DNA of 64,000 bases, taken from positions 248,001 through 312,000 of the forward strand of contig NZ_JAAKZF010000001.1 of NCBI RefSeq assembly GCF_011045125.1, in the 5' to 3' direction. A program made the translations under genes and the position numbers. Position 1 is the first letter of the stretch. The number at the start of each line of letters is the position of its first letter. This DNA is from Allomesorhizobium camelthorni (GTDB taxonomy: Bacteria > Pseudomonadota > Alphaproteobacteria > Rhizobiales > Rhizobiaceae). This document shows, piece by piece, positions 1 through 8,130 of the stretch. A model generated the notes under the pieces. The model saw only the letters and a list, made by a program, of their open reading frames with translations. It searched no databases and had not been told where the DNA came from.

Positions 1-1970
1 TCGTCACGGAGTTCGCCGAGCGCCGCATGTCGGAAGGCATGCCGAAGGAACAGGCTTTCGAACTGGCCGCCAAGCGCATGGCGGGCCCGGTCATCGCCGC
101 CACGCTCACGCGCATCGCGGCCTTCTCGCCGCTGCTGTTCTGGCCGGGCATCGTCGGCGATTTCATGAAGTATCTGCCGATCACGCTGATCGTGACGCTC
201 GCCGCCTCGATGGCCTATGCGCTGATCTTCGCCCCGGCAATCGGCGCGATCATCGGCAAGGCGCCGCTGCACACCGAGGAAGACCGCCGCGACGGGCTCT
301 ATATGGCGCTCGTCAAAAAGGCCGTGGCCTATCCGATCACCGTGCTCGTCCTGACGGTCGCGCTGCTGGGCGGAGGGCTCTACGCCTACACCCAGTATGG
401 CAACGGCGTCGAATTCTTCCCGAACGTCGAGCCGGACTACGGCCTGCTCTACGTCCATGCCCGAGGCAATTTGTCGCTCGAGGAGATGGATGTGGCCACC
501 CGCATCGTGGAAGGCCGCATCCTCGGCTGGCCCGGCCTGAAATCGGTCTACACCCGCGTCGGCAAGACGCGCGGCGGCGGAGCGGACGTTCCCGAAGACG
601 TGATCGCGGTCATCAACTACGAATTCATCGACTTCCGCGAGCGCAAGTCCGCGCATCATATTCTGGACGATCTCCGTGTCGCCATGGCCGGCATTCCCGG
701 CGTCGACGTCGAGGTGCGCACGCCCGACGCGGGCCCGCCCACCGGCAAACCGATCCAGGTACAGCTTTCCGCGGTCAATCCGGAAGGCCTCAACGAATAT
801 GCCGGGGAAGTCGCCGCGGCCGTGGCGAAGGTTCCCGGCGTAATCGAGCTGTCGGACGGCCTGCCGCCGCCCGGCATCGACTGGGCGCTTGAGGTCGACC
901 GCTCAAAGGCGGCCCAATACGGCGTATCGCCCATGGCGGTCGGCACCGTGGTGCAGCTCGTCACCACCGGGCTTAAACTCACCGACTATCGGCCGGCGGG
1001 CGCCGACGACGCGGTCGACATCCGGCTGCGCCTGCCGGAAGACCGCCGCACGCTCGCAGCGCTCGACCAGCTACGCATCGAAACCGCAACGGGCTCGGTG
1101 CCTATCTCCAATTTCGTCACCCGCAAGCCGGAGCTGACGAGCGGCATACTGAACCGCATCGACGGCAAGCGGACCATCACCATCCAGGCCAACGTGGCGA
1201 CGGGCTTTCAGGACGCCGCCGTGCAGGCGGAGGTCAGCAATGTCGTCGGCGCGATGGCCAAGCCCGGGATCGAGTGGAAGCTCGCCGGCTCGAACGAAGA
1301 CAGCGCGGAGGCCAGCGCCTTCCTGATCAATGCCTTCGGCGCGGCGATCTTCCTGATCTTCATCGTGCTTCTGGCGCAGTTCAACAAGTTCACCAGCGTC
1401 GTGCTGGTGCTGACCTGCGTGGTCATGGCCGTCGTCGGCGCATTGCTCGGCATGCTGCTTACCGGCCAGACCTTCGTCATCGTGATGTCGGGGATCGGCT
1501 TCATCGCGCTGGCGGGCGTCGTCGTGAACAACAACATTGTTCTGATCGATACGTACGACCGCTTGCGCGAGGAAGGCTGGAGCAAATATGACGCCGTGCT
1601 GCAGACCTGTCGCGAGCGCGCGCGGCCCGTCGTGCTCACGGCGGTGTCGGCTATCCTCGGCGTGCTGCCCATCGCCTTCGGTCTCGGGCTGGAAATCTTC
1701 CATCACGAGATGACGATCAATGCGCCTTCGACCCAGTGGTGGATCGCCCTGTCTTCGGCGATCGTGTTCGGCCTGTCCTTCGCGACGGTGCTGACGCTGA
1801 TCGTGACGCCGTCGATGCTGATGGTCTTCACCCGCGAGACCCAAAGGAAGAAGGGCAAACGCGGCTGGATCGCCCGGCTGTTCCGCCGCGGCGGCAAGGC
1901 CGCAGCGCCGGCAGCCGTCGAGCCGGTCGCCGTTCCGGGCGAGGTCGCTTTCCCGAAAGCCGCAGAGTAG
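1..1970 (+). CDS. RND-family efflux transporter, C-terminal part (5' end outside window)
   Basis: The open frame enters from the left edge (codons readable from base 3, V-T-E-F-A-E-R-R) and ends at TAG 1968-1970, so roughly the first 400 residues of an AcrB/MdtB-like inner-membrane pump of about 1,040 aa are missing. What remains is the second half. It has a helix cluster near the start (FSPLLFWPGIVGDFMKYLP), a large periplasmic porter domain (about residues 120-440), then the last helices with GIGFIALAGVVVNNNIVLID, typical of the helix after the second porter domain. The tail is basic, then Ala/Pro-rich (KKGKRGWIARLFRRGG). By family, such pumps use the proton gradient to export drugs or metals with a periplasmic adaptor and an outer-membrane channel; the partner genes would lie upstream. 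The substrate cannot be told. The displayed Met at base 27 is internal, not the start. Confidence 0.9.
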   Translation, partial: VTEFAERRMSEGMPKEQAFELAAKRMAGPVIAATLTRIAAFSPLLFWPGIVGDFMKYLPITLIVTLAASMAYALIFAPAIGAIIGKAPLHTEEDRRDGLYMALVKKAVAYPITVLVLTVALLGGGLYAYTQYGNGVEFFPNVEPDYGLLYVHARGNLSLEEMDVATRIVEGRILGWPGLKSVYTRVGKTRGGGADVPEDVIAVINYEFIDFRERKSAHHILDDLRVAMAGIPGVDVEVRTPDAGPPTGKPIQVQLSAVNPEGLNEYAGEVAAAVAKVPGVIELSDGLPPPGIDWALEVDRSKAAQYGVSPMAVGTVVQLVTTGLKLTDYRPAGADDAVDIRLRLPEDRRTLAALDQLRIETATGSVPISNFVTRKPELTSGILNRIDGKRTITIQANVATGFQDAAVQAEVSNVVGAMAKPGIEWKLAGSNEDSAEASAFLINAFGAAIFLIFIVLLAQFNKFTSVVLVLTCVVMAVVGALLGMLLTGQTFVIVMSGIGFIALAGVVVNNNIVLIDTYDRLREEGWSKYDAVLQTCRERARPVVLTAVSAILGVLPIAFGLGLEIFHHEMTINAPSTQWWIALSSAIVFGLSFATVLTLIVTPSMLMVFTRETQRKKGKRGWIARLFRRGGKAAAPAAVEPVAVPGEVAFPKAAE

Positions 1971-2069
1971 GCGCAAGCCACGGTAGCAGTTTATGAGCCC
2001 CGCCGGGAACCGGCGGGGCCAATTGTGCATTGTTGTCTCATTGCAGCACCCGCTCCGAGGGAACATGCC

Positions 2070-2228
2070 ATGACACTGACGACCATTTTGATCATCATTC
2101 TCATTCTTATCCTGATCGGCGCCGTGCCCGCCTGGCCGTATTCGCGCGCCTGGGGCTATGGTCCTTCCGGCATCGTCGGACTTATTCTGGTGGTGCTTCT
2201 GATCCTGCTTCTGATGGGGCGGATCTGA
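2070..2228 (+). CDS. DUF3309 small membrane protein (52 aa)
   Basis: A 52-residue protein beginning MTLTTILIIILILILIG. It has two hydrophobic helices (about 3-20 and 33-50) separated by a short loop WPYSRAWGYGPSG. The pattern 'TIL-hydrophobic run-P-WPYSR-WGYGPSG' matches the DUF3309 family, common in Proteobacteria and of unknown role. I chose ATG 2070 because GAGG at 2057-2060 sits about 9 nt upstream; a longer frame from 2025 would add an unlikely leader. It stands alone between the RND gene and the first porin-like gene. Confidence 0.8.
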   Translation: MTLTTILIIILILILIGAVPAWPYSRAWGYGPSGIVGLILVVLLILLLMGRI

Positions 2229-2318
2229 CGTAATCTTCTGACGGTCCGATCAACGGAGAATGCTTCCGTGTTTGTTTCCACGGTCAGTCAATTTTGCAAT
2301 CGTGGTTAAGCAACAGAG

Positions 2319-2334
2319 TTAAGCACGCCTTAAC
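2319..2334 (+). promoter_or_regulatory. CtrA-type full site (TTAA-N7-TTAAC)
   Basis: TTAAGCACGCCTTAAC is an exact match to the known CtrA consensus TTAA-N7-TTAAC. A third TTAA lies at 2306-2309. It is 82 nt before the start of the first outer-membrane protein gene (2416), a usual promoter position. Binding by CtrA is inferred. Confidence 0.6.
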
Positions 2335-2415
2335 CTTTGCGTTTCATTATCCAAGAAGAATTCAATCTTGGGTCGCGCGCAACTTTGCGTCGCGAGGATG
2401 CGCAGGGGTATGGAA

Positions 2416-3195
2416 ATGCACAATTTCGCAAAGAAGATTCTTGCGGCCATCATCGTGGCCGGAGCGGCGACGCCAGCAATGGCGGCCGACCTCTACGAGC
2501 CGCCGATCATCGAGGTGCCCACGCCGGTCTATGGCGGCTGGTACATTCGCGGCCATATCGGCATGAGCAACCAGGACTTCGATGGGCTGGATTCCAGCCT
2601 TTACGATAACCCGACCATCTCCGACTTCGGCTGGTACGACGAAGGCGGCTTCGCCTCTGCGCCGCTCTTCGGCGCCGGCATCGGCTACGAGTTCAACGAC
2701 TACCTGCGCGGCGACCTGACTGTCGAGTATCGCGGCAAGTCCGACTTCGAAGCCCTCGACTGGGTGGATTCCACTGTCACCGGCCTGACCACCAACGATT
2801 TCCGCGCCAAGAAATCGGAATGGCTGATCATGGCCAACGCCTATGCCGATCTCGGCACCTTCTACAGCGTCACGCCATATCTCGGCGCAGGCATCGGCGC
2901 ATCGCGCAACACGATATCGCATTTCCGCGACACCAACATAATTACCGGCGGCGGCGGCTATGCCGACGACGAGTCGGAATGGAACTTCGCCTGGGCGCTG
3001 CATGCGGGCCTGGGCATCGAGGCGACCGAAAGGCTGACCCTCGATCTCGGCTACAGCTTCGTCTCGCTCGGCGATGCAAAGACCGGAACCTTCCACAATG
3101 ACGATCCGGCCTTCGATATCGACAATGACGGGTTCCAATTCAACGACATCTACTCGCACGACTTCAAGCTCGGCGTGCGCTACGCGCTCAACTAG
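2416..3195 (+). CDS. Outer-membrane beta-barrel protein (Omp25/31-like), paralogue 1
   Basis: A 259-aa exported barrel protein. The N-terminus MHNFAKKILAAIIVAGAAT with AMAA|DLYEPP is a classic signal peptide and cleavage site. The mature part opens with a Pro-rich stretch (YEPPIIEVPTP), then GGWYIRGHIGMS, the hallmark first strand of rhizobial outer-membrane proteins. Alternating aromatic/hydrophobic strands follow, and the protein ends LGVRYALN with a C-terminal barrel strand. Start 2416 is preferred over 2368 or 2410 because AGGGG (2404-2408) lies 7 nt upstream of it. The next gene (3376) is a diverged tandem paralogue with the same GWY-RG opening, and both carry CtrA boxes. Likely role: structural envelope protein; porin activity is not shown. 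Confidence 0.88.
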   Translation: MHNFAKKILAAIIVAGAATPAMAADLYEPPIIEVPTPVYGGWYIRGHIGMSNQDFDGLDSSLYDNPTISDFGWYDEGGFASAPLFGAGIGYEFNDYLRGDLTVEYRGKSDFEALDWVDSTVTGLTTNDFRAKKSEWLIMANAYADLGTFYSVTPYLGAGIGASRNTISHFRDTNIITGGGGYADDESEWNFAWALHAGLGIEATERLTLDLGYSFVSLGDAKTGTFHNDDPAFDIDNDGFQFNDIYSHDFKLGVRYALN

Positions 3196-3218
3196 GCGCC
3201 GCGCAGAAACCACGGAAG

Positions 3219-3241
3219 AGGCTCCTCCGGGAGCCTTTTTT
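3219..3241 (+). terminator. Rho-independent terminator after outer-membrane protein gene 1
   Basis: Stem AGGCTCC (3219-3225) / GGAGCCT (3230-3236) with loop TCCG, followed by a run of six T. It lies 24 nt after the stop codon. Confidence 0.88.
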
Positions 3242-3289
3242 GTTGGTTTCAGGCGGTCGCGGCGCGCAGCCTCAAAATAGCCGTTAACC

Positions 3290-3305
3290 TTAACCGGCAC
3301 TTAAC
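3290..3305 (+). promoter_or_regulatory. CtrA-type full site (TTAA-N7-TTAAC)
   Basis: TTAACCGGCACTTAAC matches the CtrA consensus exactly; another TTAAC starts at 3284 and a TTAAC at 3313. It lies 71 nt before the start of the second outer-membrane protein gene (3376). CtrA control is inferred from the motif. Confidence 0.6.
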
Positions 3306-3375
3306 CACTATGGTTAACAATGCTTCTGACGGGGCGGGCTGGCTTTTTGGGCCTCGCCATTTCGGGAGTGTGGCT

Positions 3376-4233
3376 ATGACCCAGAAATCGCGTATTCTTC
3401 TTTTGCTGGCCGCCGGGGCGCTCATGCCGCTCGCGCCGGCGCATGCGGCCGATTACGATCCGCCGATTTTCGTGGAGGAGGCAGCCGAGTTCGTCCCGGT
3501 CGAAGTGGGCTCGGGGTGGTACCTGCGCGGCGATGTGGGATACGTGCTTTCCACCGACATGGGGCGGGTCGACTACCGGACCTTCGATCCGATCACCGCG
3601 ACTTATGGCAGCGCCTCCTTCGACACTCATGAACTGGACGAGGACTTCACCTGGGGCGGCGGCTTCGGCTACCGCTACAATGACTGGATTCGCGGCGACC
3701 TGACGGTCGACGGCTTTCGCGCCGATTTCGACGGCACGACATCGTCCGACGGCCCCTGCACTGGCGATCCGATCCTGGCCGGGACAGGCTGCCGTTCGGA
3801 GGATTCTTCTTCCGTGTCGGTCGTGAGCTTGATGGCCAACGGCTATATCGATCTCGGCACCTATGTCCGCGTGACGCCCTATGTCGGCGCAGGCGTCGGC
3901 TACAGCTATCTCTCCTGGGGCGGTCTCGACAGCACCAATTATTGCGTGGACGGCGTGAGCCCCTGCCCGGCGCCCGGCGGCGCGATCTCGAGCGCAGACC
4001 ACGGTGGCGAGAAGGATTGGCGCTTCACCTACGCCTTCATGGCGGGCGCGGCATATGACCTCACCAAGAATCTGAAGCTCGATCTCGGCTACAAGTACCG
4101 CCACATCGACGGCGGCGACATGTTCGGCTGGGACGACTTCTCGGACGCAGCCGGCGCTTCCGGCATCCAGGGCACCGATGACGGCTTTTCGACCCACGAG
4201 GTCAAGGTCGGCTTGCGCTATGAACTCTGGTAG
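3376..4233 (+). CDS. Outer-membrane beta-barrel protein (Omp25/31-like), paralogue 2
   Basis: A 285-aa exported barrel protein. Signal peptide MTQKSRILLLLAAGALMPLA ends APAHA|ADYDPP. The mature N-terminus (YDPPIFVEE, then GSGWYLRGDVGYVLS) repeats the layout of the upstream paralogue (YEPPIIEVP, GGWYIRGHIG), and both share 'N-Y-DLGT-Y--VTPY-GAG-G' and an LGVRY/VGLRY-type last strand. It differs by a Cys-containing loop insert (about residues 120-145 and 195-215: CTGDP, GCRSED, YCVDG, CPAPGG), which could form surface-loop disulfides. ATG 3376 is chosen because GGGAG (3364-3368) is 7 nt upstream; a start at 3310 would put 22 non-signal residues in front. Transcription probably ends at the strong hairpin at 4260. 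Confidence 0.88.
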   Translation: MTQKSRILLLLAAGALMPLAPAHAADYDPPIFVEEAAEFVPVEVGSGWYLRGDVGYVLSTDMGRVDYRTFDPITATYGSASFDTHELDEDFTWGGGFGYRYNDWIRGDLTVDGFRADFDGTTSSDGPCTGDPILAGTGCRSEDSSSVSVVSLMANGYIDLGTYVRVTPYVGAGVGYSYLSWGGLDSTNYCVDGVSPCPAPGGAISSADHGGEKDWRFTYAFMAGAAYDLTKNLKLDLGYKYRHIDGGDMFGWDDFSDAAGASGIQGTDDGFSTHEVKVGLRYELW

Positions 4234-4259
4234 ACGCGGCACAATTTCGGTGACCAACG

Positions 4260-4284
4260 CGGCGGGCTTCGGCCTGCCGTTTTT
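4260..4284 (+). terminator. Rho-independent terminator after outer-membrane protein gene 2
   Basis: Stem CGGCGGGC (4260-4267) / GCCTGCCG (4272-4279) with TTCG tetraloop and one G-T pair, followed by five T (4280-4284). It isolates the outer-membrane gene from serC. Confidence 0.88.
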
Positions 4285-4360
4285 CGTTCACGGCCTGAAT
4301 GCGACAAAAACATTTCTCTTGACGCCAGGAGCCTCAGGCAATATCGCCGTCCGTGGGCCA

Positions 4361-4397
4361 CCCCTCCCCAACGAGGGGCCACTATCTGGAAGGATAG
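4361..4397 (+). ncRNA. Candidate serC leader RNA (alphaproteobacterial serC motif)
   Basis: Two small hairpins lie directly before serC. One is CCCCTC (4361-4366) / GAGGGG (4373-4378). The other is CTATC (4382-4386) / GATAG (4393-4397), whose loop holds the GGAAGG ribosome-binding site (4388-4393). A 'serC motif' of simple hairpins upstream of serC is a described conserved RNA of Alphaproteobacteria, and this position and form fit. The SD inside a hairpin loop suggests translational control. Assignment to that exact family needs a covariance-model match. Confidence 0.6.
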
Positions 4398-4404
4398 AAC
4401 CACG

Positions 4405-5580
4405 ATGACGACGCTTTCGAAGCCGGACTTGCGTCCGGCAAATCCCAATTTCTCCTCAGGTCCCTGCGCCAAACACCCCGGCTGGTCGCTCCGGGCGCTC
4501 GGCAATGCCGCGCTCGGCCGCTCCCATCGCGCAAAAATCGGCAAGACAAAGCTTGAGAACGCGATCGCGCTGACCCGCGAAGTGCTCCAGGTTCCGGCCG
4601 ACTACCGGATCGGCATCGTGCCGGCTTCCGACACCGGCGCCGTCGAGATGGCGCTGTGGTCGCTGCTCGGCGAGCGCGGCGTCGATATGCTGGCCTGGGA
4701 AAGCTTCGGTGCCGGCTGGGTCACCGATGTGGTGAAGCAGCTCAAACTGCCGGACGTGCGCCTGTTCGAAGCGCCCTATGGCGAATTGCCCGATCTCGCT
4801 GCCGTCGATTTCGACCGCGACGTCGTCTTTACCTGGAACGGCACCACCTCCGGCGCACGCGTGCCGAACGGCGACTTCATCCCCGCCGGCCGCAAGGGCC
4901 TGACCATCTGCGACGCCACCTCGGCGGCCTTTGCGCAGCGTCTCGACTTTGCCAAGCTCGATGTCGCCACCTTCTCCTGGCAGAAGGTGCTGGGCGGCGA
5001 AGGCGCGCATGGCATGCTGATCCTGAGCCCACGCGCCGTCGAACGCCTGGAAACCTACAAGCCAGCATGGCCGCTGCCGAAAATCTTCCGCCTGACCTCG
5101 GGCGGCAAGCTGATCGAGGGCATCTTCAAGGGCGAGACGATCAACACGCCTTCCATGCTGGCGGTCGAGGACTATCTCGACGCGCTCCAATGGGCCAAAT
5201 CGATCGGCGGGCTCGATGCCCTGATCGCTCGCGCGGACGCCAATGCGGCCGTCATCGCGGACTGGGTTACCGGTAATCCGGCCGTCGATTTTCTCGCTTC
5301 CGCCCCGGACACACGTTCCAACACCTCGGTTTGCCTGCGCTTCGTCGATCCGGCAGTCGCCGTCCTCGACGATTCCGGCCAGCAGGCCATCGTGAAAGGC
5401 CTGACCGGATTGCTCGAAGCGGAGAAGGTCGCCTACGACATTGCGAGCTACCGCGATGCGCCGCCGGGCCTGCGCATCTGGTGCGGGGCGACCGTCGAGA
5501 CTTCCGATGTCGAGGCGCTGATGCCCTGGATCGACTGGGCCATCGCCATGCAGAAGGCCACGCTGAAGGCGGCTGCCTGA
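4405..5580 (+). CDS. serC: Phosphoserine aminotransferase
   Basis: A 391-aa PLP enzyme that converts 3-phosphohydroxypyruvate and glutamate to O-phosphoserine and 2-oxoglutarate, step two of serine synthesis; it may also serve pyridoxine synthesis. The opening [17 protein letters not shown] is typical of the alphaproteobacterial/archaeal-type Ser[10 protein letters not shown] (D170) would contact the PLP ring nitrogen, and [14 protein letters not shown] carries the Schiff-base Lys194. Length is normal. The ATG at 4405 is preceded by GGAAGG (4388-4393) in the candidate leader hairpin. serA follows after 196 nt, so the two enzymes form one pathway unit, though the gap holds a palindromic repeat. 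Confidence 0.97.
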   Translation: MTTLSKPDLRPANPNFSSGPCAKHPGWSLRALGNAALGRSHRAKIGKTKLENAIALTREVLQVPADYRIGIVPASDTGAVEMALWSLLGERGVDMLAWESFGAGWVTDVVKQLKLPDVRLFEAPYGELPDLAAVDFDRDVVFTWNGTTSGARVPNGDFIPAGRKGLTICDATSAAFAQRLDFAKLDVATFSWQKVLGGEGAHGMLILSPRAVERLETYKPAWPLPKIFRLTSGGKLIEGIFKGETINTPSMLAVEDYLDALQWAKSIGGLDALIARADANAAVIADWVTGNPAVDFLASAPDTRSNTSVCLRFVDPAVAVLDDSGQQAIVKGLTGLLEAEKVAYDIASYRDAPPGLRIWCGATVETSDVEALMPWIDWAIAMQKATLKAAA

Positions 5581-5583
5581 CCG

Positions 5584-5755
5584 GTTCTTTCCTCCCCTTG
5601 CGGGGAGGTTGGCCCGAAGGGTCGGGTGGGGTGGTGACGAAGGTGCGGTCTTGCAGGAGACGCATGGCACCGAGCTTCAACCTTCCCCTCCCAGCATTCT
5701 TTCCACCCCCACCCGTCGGCTACGCCGACACCCTCCCCGCAAGGGGGAGGGAACG
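5584..5755. repeat. Imperfect palindromic intergenic element between serC and serA
   Basis: The gap holds two GC-rich blocks in inverted orientation. The left block (about 5588-5632) contains CCTCCCCTTGCGGGGAGG, GGCCCGAAGGGTCGGGTGGGG. The right block (about 5701-5753) reads, on the other strand, CCTCCCCCTTGCGGGGAGGG and then a GGGTGGGGGTGG tail, with a different middle segment (GTCGGCGTAGCCGAC). Each block also folds on itself (CTCCCC-TTGC-GGGGAG). This is the form of the repetitive palindromic mosaics of rhizobial genomes. It has the same CTCCCC/CAAGGGG core as the 16.6 kb element. No coding function is evident. Confidence 0.75.
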
Positions 5756-5776
5756 CCAATCGCAAAGGACACTCCC

Positions 5777-7375
5777 ATGCCCCGCGTTCTCGTTTCCGAC
5801 AAACTCTCCACCACCGCCGTCCAGATATTCAAGGATCGCGGCGTCGAGGTCGACTATCTGCCCGACATCGGCAAGGACAAGGAGAAGCTGCTCGAGATCA
5901 TCGGCCAGTATGACGGCCTCGCCATCCGCTCCGCCACCAAGGTGACGGAAAAGCTGATCGCGGCCGCACCGAGGCTGAAGGTGATCGGCCGTGCCGGCAT
6001 CGGCGTCGACAATGTCGACATACCGGCCGCCAGCCGCAAGGGCATCATCGTGATGAACACGCCCTTCGGCAATTCGATCACCACAGCCGAGCACGCCATC
6101 GCGATGATATTCGCGCTGGCGCGCCAGATCCCGGAGGCAAACGCCTCCACCCATGCCGGCAAATGGGAAAAGAACCGCTTCATGGGCGTCGAGATCACCG
6201 GCAAGACGCTCGGCATTATCGGCTGCGGCAATATCGGCTCGATCGTCGCCACGCGCGGCGTCGGGCTGAAGATGCACGTCATCGCCTTCGACCCGTTTCT
6301 TTCCGAAGACCGCGCCTCGGAACTCGGCGTTGAGAAGGTCGATCTCGACACGCTGTTCGCCCGCGCCGACTTCATCACGCTGCACACGCCGCTGACCGAC
6401 AAGACGCGGAACATCATCAATGCCGACACGATCTCCAGGATGAAGAACGGGGTCCGCATCATCAACTGCGCCCGTGGCGGGCTTATCGTCGAGGCGGATC
6501 TGATCGCGGCGCTGAAGAGCGGCAAGGTGGCCGGGGCCGGCATCGACGTGTTCGAGACCGAGCCGGCGACGGAACACCCGCTGTTCGGCATGGAAAATGT
6601 CGTCACCACGCCGCACCTCGGCGCCTCCACGACGGAAGCGCAGGAAAACGTGGCGCTGCAGATCGCCGAGCAGATGTCGGACTATCTGGTCAAGGGCGCG
6701 GTCTCCAACGCCATCAACATGCCCTCGATCACCGCCGAGGAAGCGCCGCGGCTGAAACCCTTCGTCAAGCTCGCCGAGGTGCTGGGCGCATTTGTCGGCC
6801 AGGTGACTGAAGACCCGATCAAGGAGGTGGAGATCCTGTTCGACGGCGCCACCGCCACGATGAACACGCGCGCCCTTGTCAGTGCTGCGCTCGCCGGACT
6901 GATCCGGCCGCAGGTTTCCGACGTGAACATGGTGTCGGCGCCGATCATGGTGAAGGAACGCGGCATCATCGTCGCCGAGGTCAAGCGCGACAAATCGGGC
7001 GTCTTCGACGGCTACATCAAGCTCACGGTGACGACCGAAAAGCAGACGCGCTCGATCGCCGGAACCTGCTTTTCCGATCACAAGCCGCGTTTCATTCAGA
7101 TCAAGGGCATCAATCTAGACGCCGAAGTCGGCCAGCACATGCTCTATACGACCAACCCCGACGCCCCCGGCATCATCGGGCTGCTCGGAACCATTTGTGG
7201 CAACAACAACGTCAACATCGCCAACTTCCAGCTCGGCCGCAACCGGCCGGGCGGCGACGCCATCGCGCTGCTCTATCTCGATGCGCCGTTCCCCGAAAAG
7301 GCGCTGGCGGAACTGCGGGCCAACAAGTCGATCGATTCGGCCAAGCGGCTGCAGTTCGATGTGGGGAGCGTGTGA
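5777..7375 (+). CDS. serA: D-3-phosphoglycerate dehydrogenase, long form
   Basis: A 532-aa enzyme that oxidises 3-phosphoglycerate to 3-phosphohydroxypyruvate with NAD, the committed step of serine synthesis. Residues 1-95 and 285-310 form the substrate domain and 100-285 the Rossmann domain, with GCGNIG at 149-154. Catalytic residues are R233 (NCARGG), E262 and H280 (TPHLGAST). An intervening allosteric substrate-binding domain (about 320-450) and a C-terminal ACT domain (about 455-532, DAPGIIGLLGT) mark the long form. That form is usually feedback-inhibited by serine. ATG 5777 is chosen because AAGGAC lies 7 nt upstream and the protein then begins MPRVLVSDKLS like its relatives. The frame open upstream to 5609 runs through the repeat. 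Confidence 0.98.
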   Translation: MPRVLVSDKLSTTAVQIFKDRGVEVDYLPDIGKDKEKLLEIIGQYDGLAIRSATKVTEKLIAAAPRLKVIGRAGIGVDNVDIPAASRKGIIVMNTPFGNSITTAEHAIAMIFALARQIPEANASTHAGKWEKNRFMGVEITGKTLGIIGCGNIGSIVATRGVGLKMHVIAFDPFLSEDRASELGVEKVDLDTLFARADFITLHTPLTDKTRNIINADTISRMKNGVRIINCARGGLIVEADLIAALKSGKVAGAGIDVFETEPATEHPLFGMENVVTTPHLGASTTEAQENVALQIAEQMSDYLVKGAVSNAINMPSITAEEAPRLKPFVKLAEVLGAFVGQVTEDPIKEVEILFDGATATMNTRALVSAALAGLIRPQVSDVNMVSAPIMVKERGIIVAEVKRDKSGVFDGYIKLTVTTEKQTRSIAGTCFSDHKPRFIQIKGINLDAEVGQHMLYTTNPDAPGIIGLLGTICGNNNVNIANFQLGRNRPGGDAIALLYLDAPFPEKALAELRANKSIDSAKRLQFDVGSV

Positions 7376-7399
7376 GAGGGCATCGGCATTAGCGATTAG

Positions 7400-7828
7400 C
7401 TAGTCGGACGATACGGCCCACGGATCGACAAGCGGAATGTCGAGGCCGTGGAAATCCTTCATGTTGCGTGTGGCCAAAGTAGCGCCATTGGCCAGCGCTA
7501 TGCCGGCGATCTGGATATCTCCGATACCGACATTCTTGCCGCGGCGTTGCTGTTTCAGTGCAACATTCGAGGCGTGCTCGGCCGATGAAGCGTCGAAGGG
7601 CAACAATCGTCCCTTGAGGAGGTCGCCTAGCAAACGGTCAAAACCGTCCGTCAGCATTTCCTGTCGTTTCCCGAGGGGCATGAGAAGCAACCCTGTGCGG
7701 ATCTCCATGAGCGAGACTGCTGTCGTCCACAGATCGGACGCTCGTTTAGCGTCCACCCAATCAACGATCGGCGCATTCGTCTCCGGTCGCATAAGGGCGG
7801 AGATAACGTTCGTATCAAGAACGATCAT
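7400..7828 (-). CDS. PIN-domain RNase toxin (VapC/FitB type)
   Basis: A 142-aa PIN-fold protein. The acidic residues expected for the metal site are present: D5 in MIVLDTNVIS, E42 (SLMEIRTG), D104 (VGIGDIQIAG) and D125 (RNMKDF). The layout, with NVISALMRPE and a C-terminal DFHGLDIPLVDPW, is that of FitB-like type II toxins. These cleave RNA, often tRNA, when released from the antitoxin. Its start overlaps the antitoxin stop by 4 nt (ATGA), so the pair is translationally coupled. It is convergent with serA, only 24 nt away. Confidence 0.9.
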   Translation of the reverse strand: MIVLDTNVISALMRPETNAPIVDWVDAKRASDLWTTAVSLMEIRTGLLLMPLGKRQEMLTDGFDRLLGDLLKGRLLPFDASSAEHASNVALKQQRRGKNVGIGDIQIAGIALANGATLATRNMKDFHGLDIPLVDPWAVSSD

Positions 7829-8076
7829 TCGTCGAAGTTGACCGGACGGAGAGGCTCATTCAGCTTGCGCTCGAACGGTTCCTCATTGTCCGGAACGTTG
7901 CGAAAGAGCGCCGCGATCTTTGAACCCAACCCGTACTCGTCCTTATCGCCTCTCAACAATTCCGCTCGTAAAATCGAGCGCGCTTCCTGCTCCATGCTGA
8001 CGCCATGCCGCTTGGCGCGCTCCTGCAGTTTACGCTTCACGTCGTCGTCCAGCTTCCTGACCAACAGTTGACCCAT
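7825..8076 (-). CDS. Antitoxin of the PIN toxin (FitA/VapB-type, ribbon-helix-helix)
   Basis: An 83-aa protein. The N-terminus MGQLLVRKLDDDVKRKLQ followed by RAKRHGVSMEQEARSIL is a ribbon-helix-helix DNA-binding fold. The acidic and Pro-rich C-terminus would wrap the toxin. The family represses its own promoter alone and with toxin. GGAGG-like bases (TAGGAGGTTTCC on the minus strand) precede ATG 8076. Confidence 0.9.
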   Translation of the reverse strand: MGQLLVRKLDDDVKRKLQERAKRHGVSMEQEARSILRAELLRGDKDEYGLGSKIAALFRNVPDNEEPFERKLNEPLRPVNFDE

Positions 8077-8130
8077 GGAAACCTCCTATTGATAGCATGA
8101 TAGCAGAATTCGGCAAGCGTTCAAGAATCT

